This document shows, piece after piece, positions 20,628 through 28,340 of a DNA stretch of 64,000 bases. The position numbers and the translations under genes are program-made. How positions within the stretch are numbered: position 1 is the stretch's first letter; every line of letters begins with the position of its first letter. Under the pieces are notes generated by a model. It saw only the letters and a list, made by a program, of their open reading frames with translations. It was not told where the DNA came from and made no database searches. Source of the DNA: Bradymonas sediminis (GTDB taxonomy: Bacteria; Myxococcota_A; Bradymonadia; Bradymonadales; Bradymonadaceae); assembly GCF_003258315.1 (NCBI RefSeq), contig NZ_CP030032.1, positions 1,216,001-1,280,000 on the forward strand, in the 5' to 3' direction.

Positions 20628-21563
20628 GTGATGAATCGATGGCGCGTGTGTCTATGCGCAGGGGCTTTATTATGGGTTGGGGCGGGGTGCAGTGCATCCT
20701 CGCAACAAAGGCCGAACAATTCGTATGCGAACTCCTATGATTCCTATGATATCGGGGGCCGAAGCGAGGAGTCCTATGACTATGCCGAAGCGGAGTCTAT
20801 GAATTATGACGTGCAGCCCGCGTCGGCGCCTGCCCCGTCGCGGCGCTCCGCGTCTAGCTCAGGCGTAGCGCGTCGCTCGGCGCCGACTCCGCGCCCCGCG
20901 CCTAAGGCGGCGGCGCCCGGCACTCCGGTGCGCGGCGGCGGCGCGCCCGATACCAGCGCGAATGGTGGACAGGCGGCGACCTCAGGCGCTGCGCCGAAGG
21001 GCGAAGAGTCCGCCAAGACCGCGCCTCTGCTCATCTATAACGGGACCGTCCTGCTCGCCCTTTATGATGTCGCCGACACTCAGGAGAAGATTATCGAGCT
21101 GGTGGAATCTGAGGGCGGCTGGGTGTCGACCCGCAGCACCAATCGGGTCATCCTGCGTGTCCCGGCGCCCAAATTCCGCGTGATGCTCGACCGAATCGCC
21201 GGGATGGGCGACTTGCTCGACCTGCAGTGGCAGGCCGAGGACGTCACCGCCGTGGTGCGCGACACCCGCATTCGCCTGGACAGCGCGCTCGCGATGCGCG
21301 CGCGCCTTCAGGAGCTCCTGGCCAAGGCCTCAGACGTCAAAGACGCGCTGGCCATCGAGCAGCAGCTCGGGCGGGTCATCCTGGAGATCGAGCAATTGCA
21401 GGCGGCGCTGCGCGGCTATAAGGACCGCATCGCCTACTCGACCATCACCGTCGAGTTCCGCCCCAAGGCGAACCAGACGCTGCCCAATACCGAATATACG
21501 CTGCCGTTTTCGTGGATCGACGGCCTCGGCGTTCAACGTCTTCTGCAAATTCCGAGGATGTGA
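20628..21563 (+). CDS. DUF4349-domain lipoprotein
   Basis: 311 aa; the start is GTG with an ATG directly after, behind GAGGTGAG. The lipobox is GAGC near residue 20. A low-complexity Ser/Ala/Pro-rich linker (about 60-130) leads to the DUF4349 domain (about 138-285). That domain has IELVESEGGWVSTRSTN, ILRVPAPKF and a coiled coil (LQELLAKASDVKDALAIEQQ), closing with YSTITVEFRP. Most DUF4349 proteins have a C-terminal membrane helix, but this one stops soon after the domain and relies on its lipid anchor. It is followed 2 nt later by another lipoprotein gene. Confidence 0.88.
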   Translation: MMNRWRVCLCAGALLWVGAGCSASSQQRPNNSYANSYDSYDIGGRSEESYDYAEAESMNYDVQPASAPAPSRRSASSSGVARRSAPTPRPAPKAAAPGTPVRGGGAPDTSANGGQAATSGAAPKGEESAKTAPLLIYNGTVLLALYDVADTQEKIIELVESEGGWVSTRSTNRVILRVPAPKFRVMLDRIAGMGDLLDLQWQAEDVTAVVRDTRIRLDSALAMRARLQELLAKASDVKDALAIEQQLGRVILEIEQLQAALRGYKDRIAYSTITVEFRPKANQTLPNTEYTLPFSWIDGLGVQRLLQIPRM

Positions 21564-21565
21564 TT

Positions 21566-22102
21566 ATGTCTAAATATACCGCTTTGAAATCGCCGGCGAC
21601 GACCGGCAAGACCATCGCGCGCCTTGTGAGTATGGCGCTGCTGCTGGGCCTGCTCCTGGGGCTGAGCGCCTGCGCGAGCTTCGCGATCACGACGCCGCCC
21701 GAGATGGTCGAAGTGACCACAGAATATGACAAGTTATTCGACTACCGCGCGACCACCATCGATGGCGTCGCGCTGGGGGTGCGGGTGCTCGACGAGCCGG
21801 CCGGCCCCGAGGCCAAATCACCCGGCGAGGACTTCTGGGTCGAGGCGATCAAGCGGCGCATGCGCCTGCAAAAGGGCTACGCGCTGCTCGGCGAGGAGAA
21901 GACCACCTCGGCCAACGGCCACAAGGGCACCTTGCTTAAATTCGGTCGCGACCAGCACGACGTGACCTTTATCTATTGGCTCACCATTTATCGCACCGAC
22001 GACAATCTTCATCTGGTCGACGCCGGCGGGCGAAAGGACCATTTTGAGAAGGCATTGCCGACCATTCAAAAGGCGCTCTCCAGCTACGAGGTCAATCCTT
22101 GA
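21566..22102 (+). CDS. Small lipoprotein, hypothetical
   Basis: 178 aa from the ATG at 21566, with GAGG 10 nt upstream. An N-terminal stretch LLLGLLLGLSACASFA contains a lipobox (LSAC near residue 38). The mature part of about 140 residues has mixed helices and strands (ATTIDGVALGVRVLDEP, DFWVEAIKRRMRLQKGYALL) and no motif I recognise. It is translationally close to both the DUF4349 gene (2 nt gap) and the MOSC gene (4 nt overlap), so the three probably form one operon. Confidence 0.8.
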   Translation: MSKYTALKSPATTGKTIARLVSMALLLGLLLGLSACASFAITTPPEMVEVTTEYDKLFDYRATTIDGVALGVRVLDEPAGPEAKSPGEDFWVEAIKRRMRLQKGYALLGEEKTTSANGHKGTLLKFGRDQHDVTFIYWLTIYRTDDNLHLVDAGGRKDHFEKALPTIQKALSSYEVNP

Positions 22103-22824
22103 GCGGGTCTTCGCGAGCGCCGACGCTCATGTCATTGCGCGTCGGTCTTCCCAGAGAATATGGGACGCCGGGAGCCAAAGAGCCGATGCACCGCCCCTGG
22201 CGCACCGGGTTTTTCAAAGACGCGGTGCGCGGCTCCATCTTCCTCGGGCGTACGAATCTCGACGGCGACGGGCAAGCGGATCTGCGCGTGCATGGCGGCC
22301 CGGATAAGGCGGTCTGCGTCTACCCCGCGGCGCGTTATCCCTATTGGCGCGAGCGCCTCGGGCTTGAGCTTCCCTACGGATCTTTTGGCGAGAATTTTAC
22401 GGTCGCCGGTCTCGACGAGGACAGCGTTTGCATCGGGGATATTTTCGAAGTTGGCGAGGCATTGGTCGAGGTCTCGCAGCCCCGCTCTCCCTGCTGGAAG
22501 TTGGCGCGCCGATGGGGCGAAAAGAAGCTCGCCCTGTGGGTTCAGCAAACCGGATTCACGGGGTGGTATTTTCGCGTCCTGGAAGAGGGCGAGGTCGCCT
22601 GCGGTCAGGCGCTTCGACTGCGCGAGCGTCCTCATCCCGAGTGGACGGTGATGCGGGCGAACGCGGTGCGCTATGACCCGGCGCGCGCGCTTGAAGACGC
22701 CGCAGCCCTGGCGAATCTGCCCGCGCTCGGCGAGAGTTGGCGCACCAAGCTCGCGCTGGCGGCCAAACGTCAATTGAGCCGCGATGAGTCTCGGCGGCTT
22801 ATTGGTGAGAATCGGGAGGATTGA
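22099..22824 (+). CDS. MOSC-domain protein, YiiM-like
   Basis: 241 aa from a TTG overlapping the preceding stop. The MOSC core shows DLRVHGGPDKAVCVYPAARYPYW, YGSFGENFTVAGLDEDSVCIGD, and the Cys-containing VSQPRSPCWKLARRWG, which is the conserved pattern of YiiM proteins. YiiM-type enzymes bind molybdenum cofactor and reduce N-hydroxylated compounds. The C-terminal helical tail (after about 185) fits this subfamily. It is the last gene of the small operon starting at 20628. Confidence 0.9.
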   Translation: MSGSSRAPTLMSLRVGLPREYGTPGAKEPMHRPWRTGFFKDAVRGSIFLGRTNLDGDGQADLRVHGGPDKAVCVYPAARYPYWRERLGLELPYGSFGENFTVAGLDEDSVCIGDIFEVGEALVEVSQPRSPCWKLARRWGEKKLALWVQQTGFTGWYFRVLEEGEVACGQALRLRERPHPEWTVMRANAVRYDPARALEDAAALANLPALGESWRTKLALAAKRQLSRDESRRLIGENRED

Positions 22825-22852
22825 GCCGGGTGTCTTGTTATTTTTGCGGCGC

Positions 22853-22925
22853 GTTGCTGGTACGCCGCACCCCTTCTGTCGCTTCGCGACATCTTCCCCA
22901 ACGGGGAAGAGCTACTGTTGCGCTG
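22853..22925. repeat. Intergenic palindromic element with nested hairpins
   Basis: This gene-free stretch holds GTCGCTTCGCGAC (22878-22890) as a short palindrome and CTTCCCC-AAC-GGGGAAG (22892-22908) as a stem-loop. The layout (cgcaccccttctgtcgcttc, then palindromes) resembles the short dispersed palindromic repeats seen between genes in many GC-rich genomes. Whether other copies exist cannot be seen here. Confidence 0.5.
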
Positions 22926-22959
22926 GTGGGGCGTTAGGGGTGGGCGAGGCCGCATAACC

Positions 22960-23001
22960 AAATACCCGGCCCCTTCGCGAAGAAGGGGGCGGGTATTTTT
23001 T
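22960..23001 (+). terminator. Intrinsic terminator between MOSC and YsnF genes
   Basis: AAATACCCGGCCCCTTC (22960-22976) pairs with GAAGGGGGCGGGTATTT (22982-22998) with one mismatch and loop GCGAA, followed by a T-run. It can end plus-strand transcription from the MOSC operon. The opposite A-run gives some activity for the minus-strand gene that stops at 23032. Confidence 0.8.
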
Positions 23002-23031
23002 GGCCCGCTGCGAAACGCGGCGGGCGACGCT

Positions 23032-24225
23032 TTAGCGGCGTCGGGTCGAGTCGAAGCCGTAGCGCGCGGCGTCGCGGTAGCGGTCAAAGGTGCCGCTGCC
23101 GTATTGCGCCTCGTAGGAGTGGCGCAGCGCCGGCTCGACCTCGTCGTAGCTGAAGTTGGCGTATTGCTCACTCGCCCCGAACGCGTGGCCGTAGCGGTAG
23201 GCCGGGCTATACTCGTCATAATGACCGAGTTCGGCGAAGTTGCCGGTATAGTGGTTGCGAAAATGCGGCTCGTGGCTGTCGTAGGAGTCCTCGGGCCTCA
23301 TCTCGCGGGTGAGGGGCTCAATATTCACGACCGCCCGTCGCACGGTGTCGTGGACCGTCTCCTTATGCTCCTCGACATTGTGTTTGGCGACATACTCATC
23401 GTCGAGGCGCACGACCTTCTCGACGACGGGCTCTTCGGCGTATTCGGTGAACTCGATAGTCTCCTCGCGGAAGATATCGTCGGCGTCGTCGATTTTCTCG
23501 GAGGGATCGATGGGGCGGCGCTCGATCTCAACGGTCTCCGAGCGCAGCTTGATGTCTTCCTCGACCTCCTCTTCTTTCACCTGCTTATGCACGCGCACCG
23601 TGCCGACCGCGACCTTCTTTTTGCTGACGCGAAGCTCCTCATGAGCCTCTTGCAGGCCGGCGTCGTCGTGGGTCGCCGGTTTGTGCAGGCGGGCGGTGGA
23701 GGCGACGTCGCGACTCGCGCCTGCGTAGCGGTCGTGGGTATCCTGGGCCAGCGTGCCATTGGAGCTCATATCGGTGGAGGGTCCGCCGGCGCGCAACACC
23801 GTATTTTCATGGTGGTCTTCGGGGAATGATTCGTCACGCATATGCGCTTTGTCGCGCCACATCGCGCGGCGGTCGTCGAGGTCGATCGCCTCGTTTTGCT
23901 CCATTAACTTCTCAATCTCGTCGATCTTATCGGTGTCTTGGGAGCGCACCAACACGATATTTCCGCCCTCGCGCACCGCCTTGGCGAAGTCCCATGAGTC
24001 GTCTTCTGGGATTCCCCAATTTCGCAAATGTGCGGCCAGGTTGGTCGCAATATCTGAGTCGCTGCGCCCCCCGGGGTTAATATTCCACGGGTCGTCGCCT
24101 TCGCTAAGCCTCCTCCATGAAAGGGCTTCTGTGTCGCGCTCGTGTATGCCTCGGTTTTGGATTTCTTGGTGGAGGAATTTTGCCGATTCTTCCTCGTCGA
24201 ATAATCCAACGATGGTGGTCCTCAT
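23032..24225 (-). CDS. YsnF/AvaK (DUF2382) stress-response domain protein
   Basis: 397 aa without signal peptide. The N-terminal 70 residues resemble the general-stress alpha/beta domain that often precedes DUF2382 (TIVGLFDEEESAKFL). The DUF2382 region (about 200-315) has the typical repeated charged strands SKKKVAVGTVRVHKQV, EEDIKLRSETVEIERRP and EEPVVEKVVRLDDEYVAKH. The last 80 residues carry a tandem-like tyrosine-rich tail (PAYRYGHAFGASEQY, FDRYRDAARYGFDSTRR) common in these proteins. Its composition is strongly acidic and hydrophilic. It is a single gene; family members are induced by desiccation or envelope stress, but the molecular role is not known. Confidence 0.88.
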   Translation of the reverse strand: MRTTIVGLFDEEESAKFLHQEIQNRGIHERDTEALSWRRLSEGDDPWNINPGGRSDSDIATNLAAHLRNWGIPEDDSWDFAKAVREGGNIVLVRSQDTDKIDEIEKLMEQNEAIDLDDRRAMWRDKAHMRDESFPEDHHENTVLRAGGPSTDMSSNGTLAQDTHDRYAGASRDVASTARLHKPATHDDAGLQEAHEELRVSKKKVAVGTVRVHKQVKEEEVEEDIKLRSETVEIERRPIDPSEKIDDADDIFREETIEFTEYAEEPVVEKVVRLDDEYVAKHNVEEHKETVHDTVRRAVVNIEPLTREMRPEDSYDSHEPHFRNHYTGNFAELGHYDEYSPAYRYGHAFGASEQYANFSYDEVEPALRHSYEAQYGSGTFDRYRDAARYGFDSTRRR

Positions 24226-24485
24226 GGCTCTCCTCTGATCTGTATAGGATAACCGCCCGGTAGGCCGGGGCGGATGGAACAGAATAGGCGCGCCGACTCG
24301 CGCGTGTTGCTACGCGGTGCCTTCGAAGCGGGAGGCTTCGGGCGCGGCGAGTCCGCGTCACTTAGGGGGAAAACCTAGGGCAGAATACCCGATGGTCAAC
24401 TTGAGGTGGGGTCGTGGGGTGGGGTAGCTCGGGTCGAAGATGGCGCTCCGGCCCGAGCAAGTCTGGGCGACTATCGGGTCACGGG

Positions 24486-25250
24486 TCAGCCGGCGAGGAC
24501 CCCGCCGTCGACCGGAATGGCGCTGCCGGTGACAAAAGACGCCTTGTCTGAGCATAGCCAGATGACCGCATCGGCGATCTCTTCGGGCCGGCCCATGCGC
24601 CCGACCGGCTCCATCGCGGCGTATTGGGCCATGATTTCGGGGTCGCCGCCGGTCATTCGCTCCACCATCGGCGTGGCGACGCCGCCCGGGCAAATGGCGT
24701 TGATGCGCACACCGATGCCCGCGTATTCAAGCGCGGCCGTCTTGGTCAGCCCGACCACGGCGTGTTTGCTTGCCACATAAGCCGGCATATTGGCCAAGCC
24801 CTTGAGCCCGGCGATCGACGACATATTGACGATGACGCCGCTTTTGGCCGGGGCCATCAATTCGAGCTCGCGACGCATGCAATAAAACACCCCGTTGAGG
24901 TTGATGCCGATGGTGCGGTCCCAATTCTCGAGGGTGCAGTCGGCGGTGGGGACGTGTGCGCCCTCGATGCCGGCGTTATTGCAGGCGAAGTCCAGGCGCC
25001 CGTAGGTCTTCTTAAGCGTGTCGAAGAGCGCGTCGACCTGCTCAAGCGAGGATACATCAGCGTGCGCATAAATGCCCTCGCCGCCCAGCTCACGGATCAT
25101 CGCGAGCGTCTCCTCGCCGCCGGCGTCGTCGACGTCCGACACGACCACTTTGGCGCCCTCTTTGGCGAAGCCCAGGGCGGTCGCGCGGCCGATCCCTGCA
25201 GCTGCACCGGTGACCAGGGCGACTTTGTCTTGGAAGCTTTTCTCACTCAT
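24486..25250 (-). CDS. Short-chain dehydrogenase/reductase (SDR)
   Basis: 254 aa, the classic SDR length. The cofactor-binding TGAAAGIGRA is at about residues 15-24, and Asp in VVVSDVDD at the end of strand 2 suggests NAD(H) preference. It has CNNAG (about 90), the catalytic Ser in VNMSSIAG, and YVASK with Tyr and Lys. The C-terminus has the usual WLCSDKASFVTGSAIPVDGG. The substrate cannot be predicted. It is a lone gene between the YsnF gene and the NtrC-type regulator. Confidence 0.93.
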   Translation of the reverse strand: MSEKSFQDKVALVTGAAAGIGRATALGFAKEGAKVVVSDVDDAGGEETLAMIRELGGEGIYAHADVSSLEQVDALFDTLKKTYGRLDFACNNAGIEGAHVPTADCTLENWDRTIGINLNGVFYCMRRELELMAPAKSGVIVNMSSIAGLKGLANMPAYVASKHAVVGLTKTAALEYAGIGVRINAICPGGVATPMVERMTGGDPEIMAQYAAMEPVGRMGRPEEIADAVIWLCSDKASFVTGSAIPVDGGVLAG

Positions 25251-25398
25251 TGATGATCCCCTTTCGCTAGTGATTAACCAGTTAATTTTATTGAGCTCGC
25301 GTTGCGCTGAGACTCTCGACCGAAACCCGCCGAGGCGTCAATGTGCATGGGTATGTCCTAGATCATATTGGACGGGATTGGAAACGCCGCCGCGCTGC

Positions 25399-26778
25399 TC
25401 ATTTCGGCGCGTCCGGTTCATCGTCGTCAACCTCGTATTTCTCCAGGCGGTAGAGCAGCACGTGGCGCGGGATATTAAGGTAGCGCGCCGTCGCCGACTG
25501 GTTGCCATCCATCTTCGCCAGGGCCGCCAGGATGATCGTTTTTTCGAGCGCCATCAGGTCCAGGCCGCCCTCGGGGAGTTGAAAGGGCAGGGCGCCCGAG
25601 TCGACGTCGAAGCCCGCGTCAGGTCGCAATATATCCGGCACATCGGCCAGCGTGAGCCGGGCGCCGTCGCGCAATAGAATCATGCGCTCCACGATATTTT
25701 GGAGCTCACGCACGTTGCCCGGCCAATCGTATTTGAGCAGGGCGTCGTCGACCGCGCGGTCGACCTCAATGCCCTCGCCCTCGGCGTGGTGGCGCAAAAA
25801 GAAGCGAAAGAGCACGGGGATATCCTCGCGGCGCTCTCTCAGCGGCGGGATGCGAAGCGGAATGACGTTGAGGCGAAAGAAGAGGTCCTGGCGAAACTCG
25901 CCCCGATCGACGCGCTCTTTTAGGTTCTGATGGGTGGCCGCCAGCACGCGCACGTCCACGGACACCGGCTGGTTCGCGCCGATGACTTCGATCTCACCTT
26001 CCTGGAGCACGCGAAGCAGCTTGGACTGGAGCTTGGCCGACATCTCGGCGATTTCGTCCAAAAAGAGCGTGCCGCCATGAGCCGCCGCGAACTTCCCCTC
26101 GCTGGCGCTATGCGCGCCGGTGAACGCGCCTTTCTCGTGGCCAAAGAGGATGCTCTCGAGGAGTTCCGAGGGAATCGCGGCGCAATTGATGGCGACAAAA
26201 CGCGCGTCGGCGCGCTCGGAGCGCTCGTGGATGGCGCGGGCGATCAGCTCTTTGCCGGTGCCCGACTCCCCCTGAATGAGGATGGTCGCGTCGCTCGGCG
26301 CGACCTTATCGACCAGCCGAAGCACCTCATTCATCGCCGGGCTCGACGCGATAAGCGCCGGACGCTCGCCGCGCTGAACCCGTTGTTTTAACGCAGTATT
26401 TTCGCGCCGACTGCGGCGATAATCGACCGCCTTGTTGATGACTGTTTGCAGGGCGAGGTTGTTGACGGGTTTTTCGACATAGTGAAAAGCGCCGCGGCGC
26501 ATCGCCTCCAGCGCGCGCTCCGTGTTGCCGTAGGCGGTGACCACCACCACCACCGCGGCAGGGTCGCGCTCCAGCAATTCCGACAGCAGCTCCATGCCGT
26601 TCATCTCGGGCATGCGAAGGTCGGTGATGACCGTCTCGTGGCGGGTCGGGTCGAATTTCTCTAGCGCCTGGCGGCCGTTCTCGGCGGTGTCCACCGAAAA
26701 GCCCGCGTCCTCGAGGTTAAAGGCCAGGATTTCGCGAAGACTATCGTCATCTTCAACCAGCAAAATACGTCCGTTCAT
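25399..26778 (-). CDS. Sigma-54-dependent response regulator (NtrC family)
   Basis: 459 aa. The receiver domain has phospho-Asp in VITDLRMPEMNG (about 52), Thr in VVTAYGN and Lys in VEKPVNN. The AAA+ domain (about 140-375) has Walker A GESGTGKELIA, the sigma-54 contact loop GAFTGA, Walker B GGTLFLDEIAEM and the arginine-finger region. A Fis-type DNA-binding end (about 405-450) has MDGNQSATARYLNIPRHVLLYRL. All parts needed to activate RNA polymerase with sigma-54 are present. It overlaps the kinase gene by 4 nt and is surely its partner. Confidence 0.95.
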   Translation of the reverse strand: MNGRILLVEDDDSLREILAFNLEDAGFSVDTAENGRQALEKFDPTRHETVITDLRMPEMNGMELLSELLERDPAAVVVVVTAYGNTERALEAMRRGAFHYVEKPVNNLALQTVINKAVDYRRSRRENTALKQRVQRGERPALIASSPAMNEVLRLVDKVAPSDATILIQGESGTGKELIARAIHERSERADARFVAINCAAIPSELLESILFGHEKGAFTGAHSASEGKFAAAHGGTLFLDEIAEMSAKLQSKLLRVLQEGEIEVIGANQPVSVDVRVLAATHQNLKERVDRGEFRQDLFFRLNVIPLRIPPLRERREDIPVLFRFFLRHHAEGEGIEVDRAVDDALLKYDWPGNVRELQNIVERMILLRDGARLTLADVPDILRPDAGFDVDSGALPFQLPEGGLDLMALEKTIILAALAKMDGNQSATARYLNIPRHVLLYRLEKYEVDDDEPDAPK

Positions 26779-27917
26779 TCACTAATCTCCGGAAGGCAGA
26801 GCCAAAATATTGCGCCCGGCGAGGCGTCGGTGACGTCGACGAAACCGCCATGGGTCTCGGCGATGCGCGCCGACACGCTCAGCCCGAGGCCGCTGCCTTC
26901 GAGCCGGGTCGTGAAATAGGGGTCGAAGATCTTTTCGCGAATATCGCCGGGCACCCCGGGTCCGTTGTCGCGAAGGCCCAGGCAAAAATAGCTGCGCGCG
27001 CCGACCTTTCGCTGCTCGCTGAGCAGCTCGATTTCGGGGGAGAAATCGTCGGTCGACGCACGTTCTTCGAGGGCCTGATAGGCATTGAGAAAAAAGTTGA
27101 GCAGCACCTGGCGCACCTGGTCGGGGTCGGCCAGAAGCCTGGGCGGAACCTCAGCGTGGGAGATATCCACCGCGATATCAAGCTCACGGGCGCGGGCTGC
27201 GGTCAGCTCGAAGACCTCTTTTGCCAGCGCCACCGGGTTGACCTCCATTTGCTGAGGCTCGCCGGGGCGCGCGAATTCCAAGAAGTCGCTGACCACCCGG
27301 TTAAGGCGGTCGATCTCCTGCAACAAAAGCTGGCCCATGCGGTATTTGCGATGGCTCGGGTCGAACTCAGCCACCAGGGTCTCGGCGCTCCCCAAAATCG
27401 CCGCCAGCGGGTTTCGAATCTCGTGCGCAAGCCCAGAGGTGAGCTGTCCGAGGGCGCTGAGTTTCCCCGCGCGCACCAGGCTTTCTTCGAGCATATCGCG
27501 CTCGGCCAGCGAGCGCTCAAGCGCGCGCCGAATCTCATTCTGGCGGCTGACCAACCAGCCGGTCAGCCCGCCAATGCCCACGTAGAGAACCATTTCGAGC
27601 ACCTTATCGATGGCGGGCGACGGGTCGGCGTGGGTCATAAAGAAGGCGTGCGGGATATAGAAGACCGACGAGATCACGGCCGCGCCGACCCCACCTTTGA
27701 CGCCCCAGGAAAACGCAGCGAGCACAATCGGGATATAATAGAGCCGGCGGTAGACATTATGAAACGCGACCGCGTGACTGTCGGTGATATAGTGAACCAC
27801 CGTCAGCCCAACGATGAGGATGGCCGCAATCCAAAGTCGAAGCGTTTGATCGCGGTCGTTTAGCTCAAAGGAGAGCGGCGCATCGTGGCGGGCTTGTCGA
27901 TGGGTGGGAAAGGGCAT
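26775..27917 (-). CDS. Membrane sensor histidine kinase, partner of the NtrC-type regulator
   Basis: 380 aa from the chosen ATG (MPFPTHRQ). A longer TTG start 57 nt upstream is possible, and neither has a strong ribosome site. Four to five helices (about residues 25-140) form the sensor with almost no periplasmic loop. HisKA has LTSGLAHEIRNPLAAILGSA. The ATPase domain has NFFLNAYQALEE, DNGPGVPGDIREKIF and GSGLGLSVSARIAETHGG. This is the NtrB/ZraS-like architecture seen with sigma-54 activators. The signal may be membrane-borne or a small permeant molecule. The stop overlaps the regulator start (ATGA). Confidence 0.92.
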   Translation of the reverse strand: MPFPTHRQARHDAPLSFELNDRDQTLRLWIAAILIVGLTVVHYITDSHAVAFHNVYRRLYYIPIVLAAFSWGVKGGVGAAVISSVFYIPHAFFMTHADPSPAIDKVLEMVLYVGIGGLTGWLVSRQNEIRRALERSLAERDMLEESLVRAGKLSALGQLTSGLAHEIRNPLAAILGSAETLVAEFDPSHRKYRMGQLLLQEIDRLNRVVSDFLEFARPGEPQQMEVNPVALAKEVFELTAARARELDIAVDISHAEVPPRLLADPDQVRQVLLNFFLNAYQALEERASTDDFSPEIELLSEQRKVGARSYFCLGLRDNGPGVPGDIREKIFDPYFTTRLEGSGLGLSVSARIAETHGGFVDVTDASPGAIFWLCLPEISE

Positions 27918-28044
27918 GGGTGACTCATTTTGGCGAGGGCAGCGCAGTGTTGCGAGACGCATTGTATAAGCCAACTTGCAAATTGTGTACCACGCTCAAT
28001 TGGTTCGACGGTTCGTTCCCGGGACGATCGGGGTTCACACCGGT

Positions 28045-28152
28045 GTAGAGGTGACCACCTGCCCGCACGGCCTTGGGTTGGCTATCCCGCTGGTCGTCGC
28101 CGTGTCCACGTCGCTGGCCGCCCAAAACGGTCTGCTGATCCGAAACCGTTAA
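28045..28152 (+). pseudogene. Fragment of CPH-type (CopB-like) P1B ATPase
   Basis: In one plus frame the DNA reads [19 protein letters not shown], then [16 protein letters not shown], then a stop. This is the transmembrane metal-site segment of CopB-type P1B ATPases, whose usual form is [19 protein letters not shown] and AAxxGLLIRxR. Upstream and downstream frames do not continue the match; the expected DKTGT region is absent. It is therefore a remnant of about 35 codons. It is opposite in strand to the intact CPC-type ATPase gene next to it, and its CPH motif shows it is not a copy of that gene. Confidence 0.8.
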
Positions 28153-28268
28153 TGCGCGGATGCTCAAGCTGCAGCGGTAGGAGGCTAAACGTATCGTGCA
28201 GTCGGGCGGGGGATGAGGCAATGGAGCCAGATCATCCTGACCTGCTAAAATAGAACCTCTGTCCCAGA

Positions 28269-28303
28269 AGCCCCGGGCTCCTTTGAGGAACCCGGGGCTT
28301 TTT
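28269..28303 (+). terminator. Intrinsic terminator, plus direction
   Basis: AGCCCCGGGCTCC (28269-28281) pairs with GGAACCCGGGGCT (28287-28299) with one mismatch, followed by TTTTT. It points in the plus direction, where no intact gene now lies upstream. It may be a leftover of the gene whose fragment lies at 28045, or it may protect the copper ATPase 3' end. Confidence 0.75.
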
Positions 28304-28340
28304 AATTGGCAGGACGCGATGCGGCGAGCAGCGAATCCAA

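Larger units (their letters stand above)
27918..28340. other. Intergenic region with a P-type ATPase relic
   Basis: This 423-bp gap separates the histidine kinase start from the stop of the copper ATPase gene. It contains the upstream region of the kinase operon, a decayed plus-strand fragment of a second metal ATPase (28045-28152) and a plus-direction terminator (28269-28303). I see no intact gene in it. Confidence 0.8.

Noticed and set aside
27930-28253. Plus-strand open frame of 107 codons before the copper ATPase stop
   Set aside because: The reading frame with family similarity is a different one (the CPH ATPase relic); this frame shows no motif.
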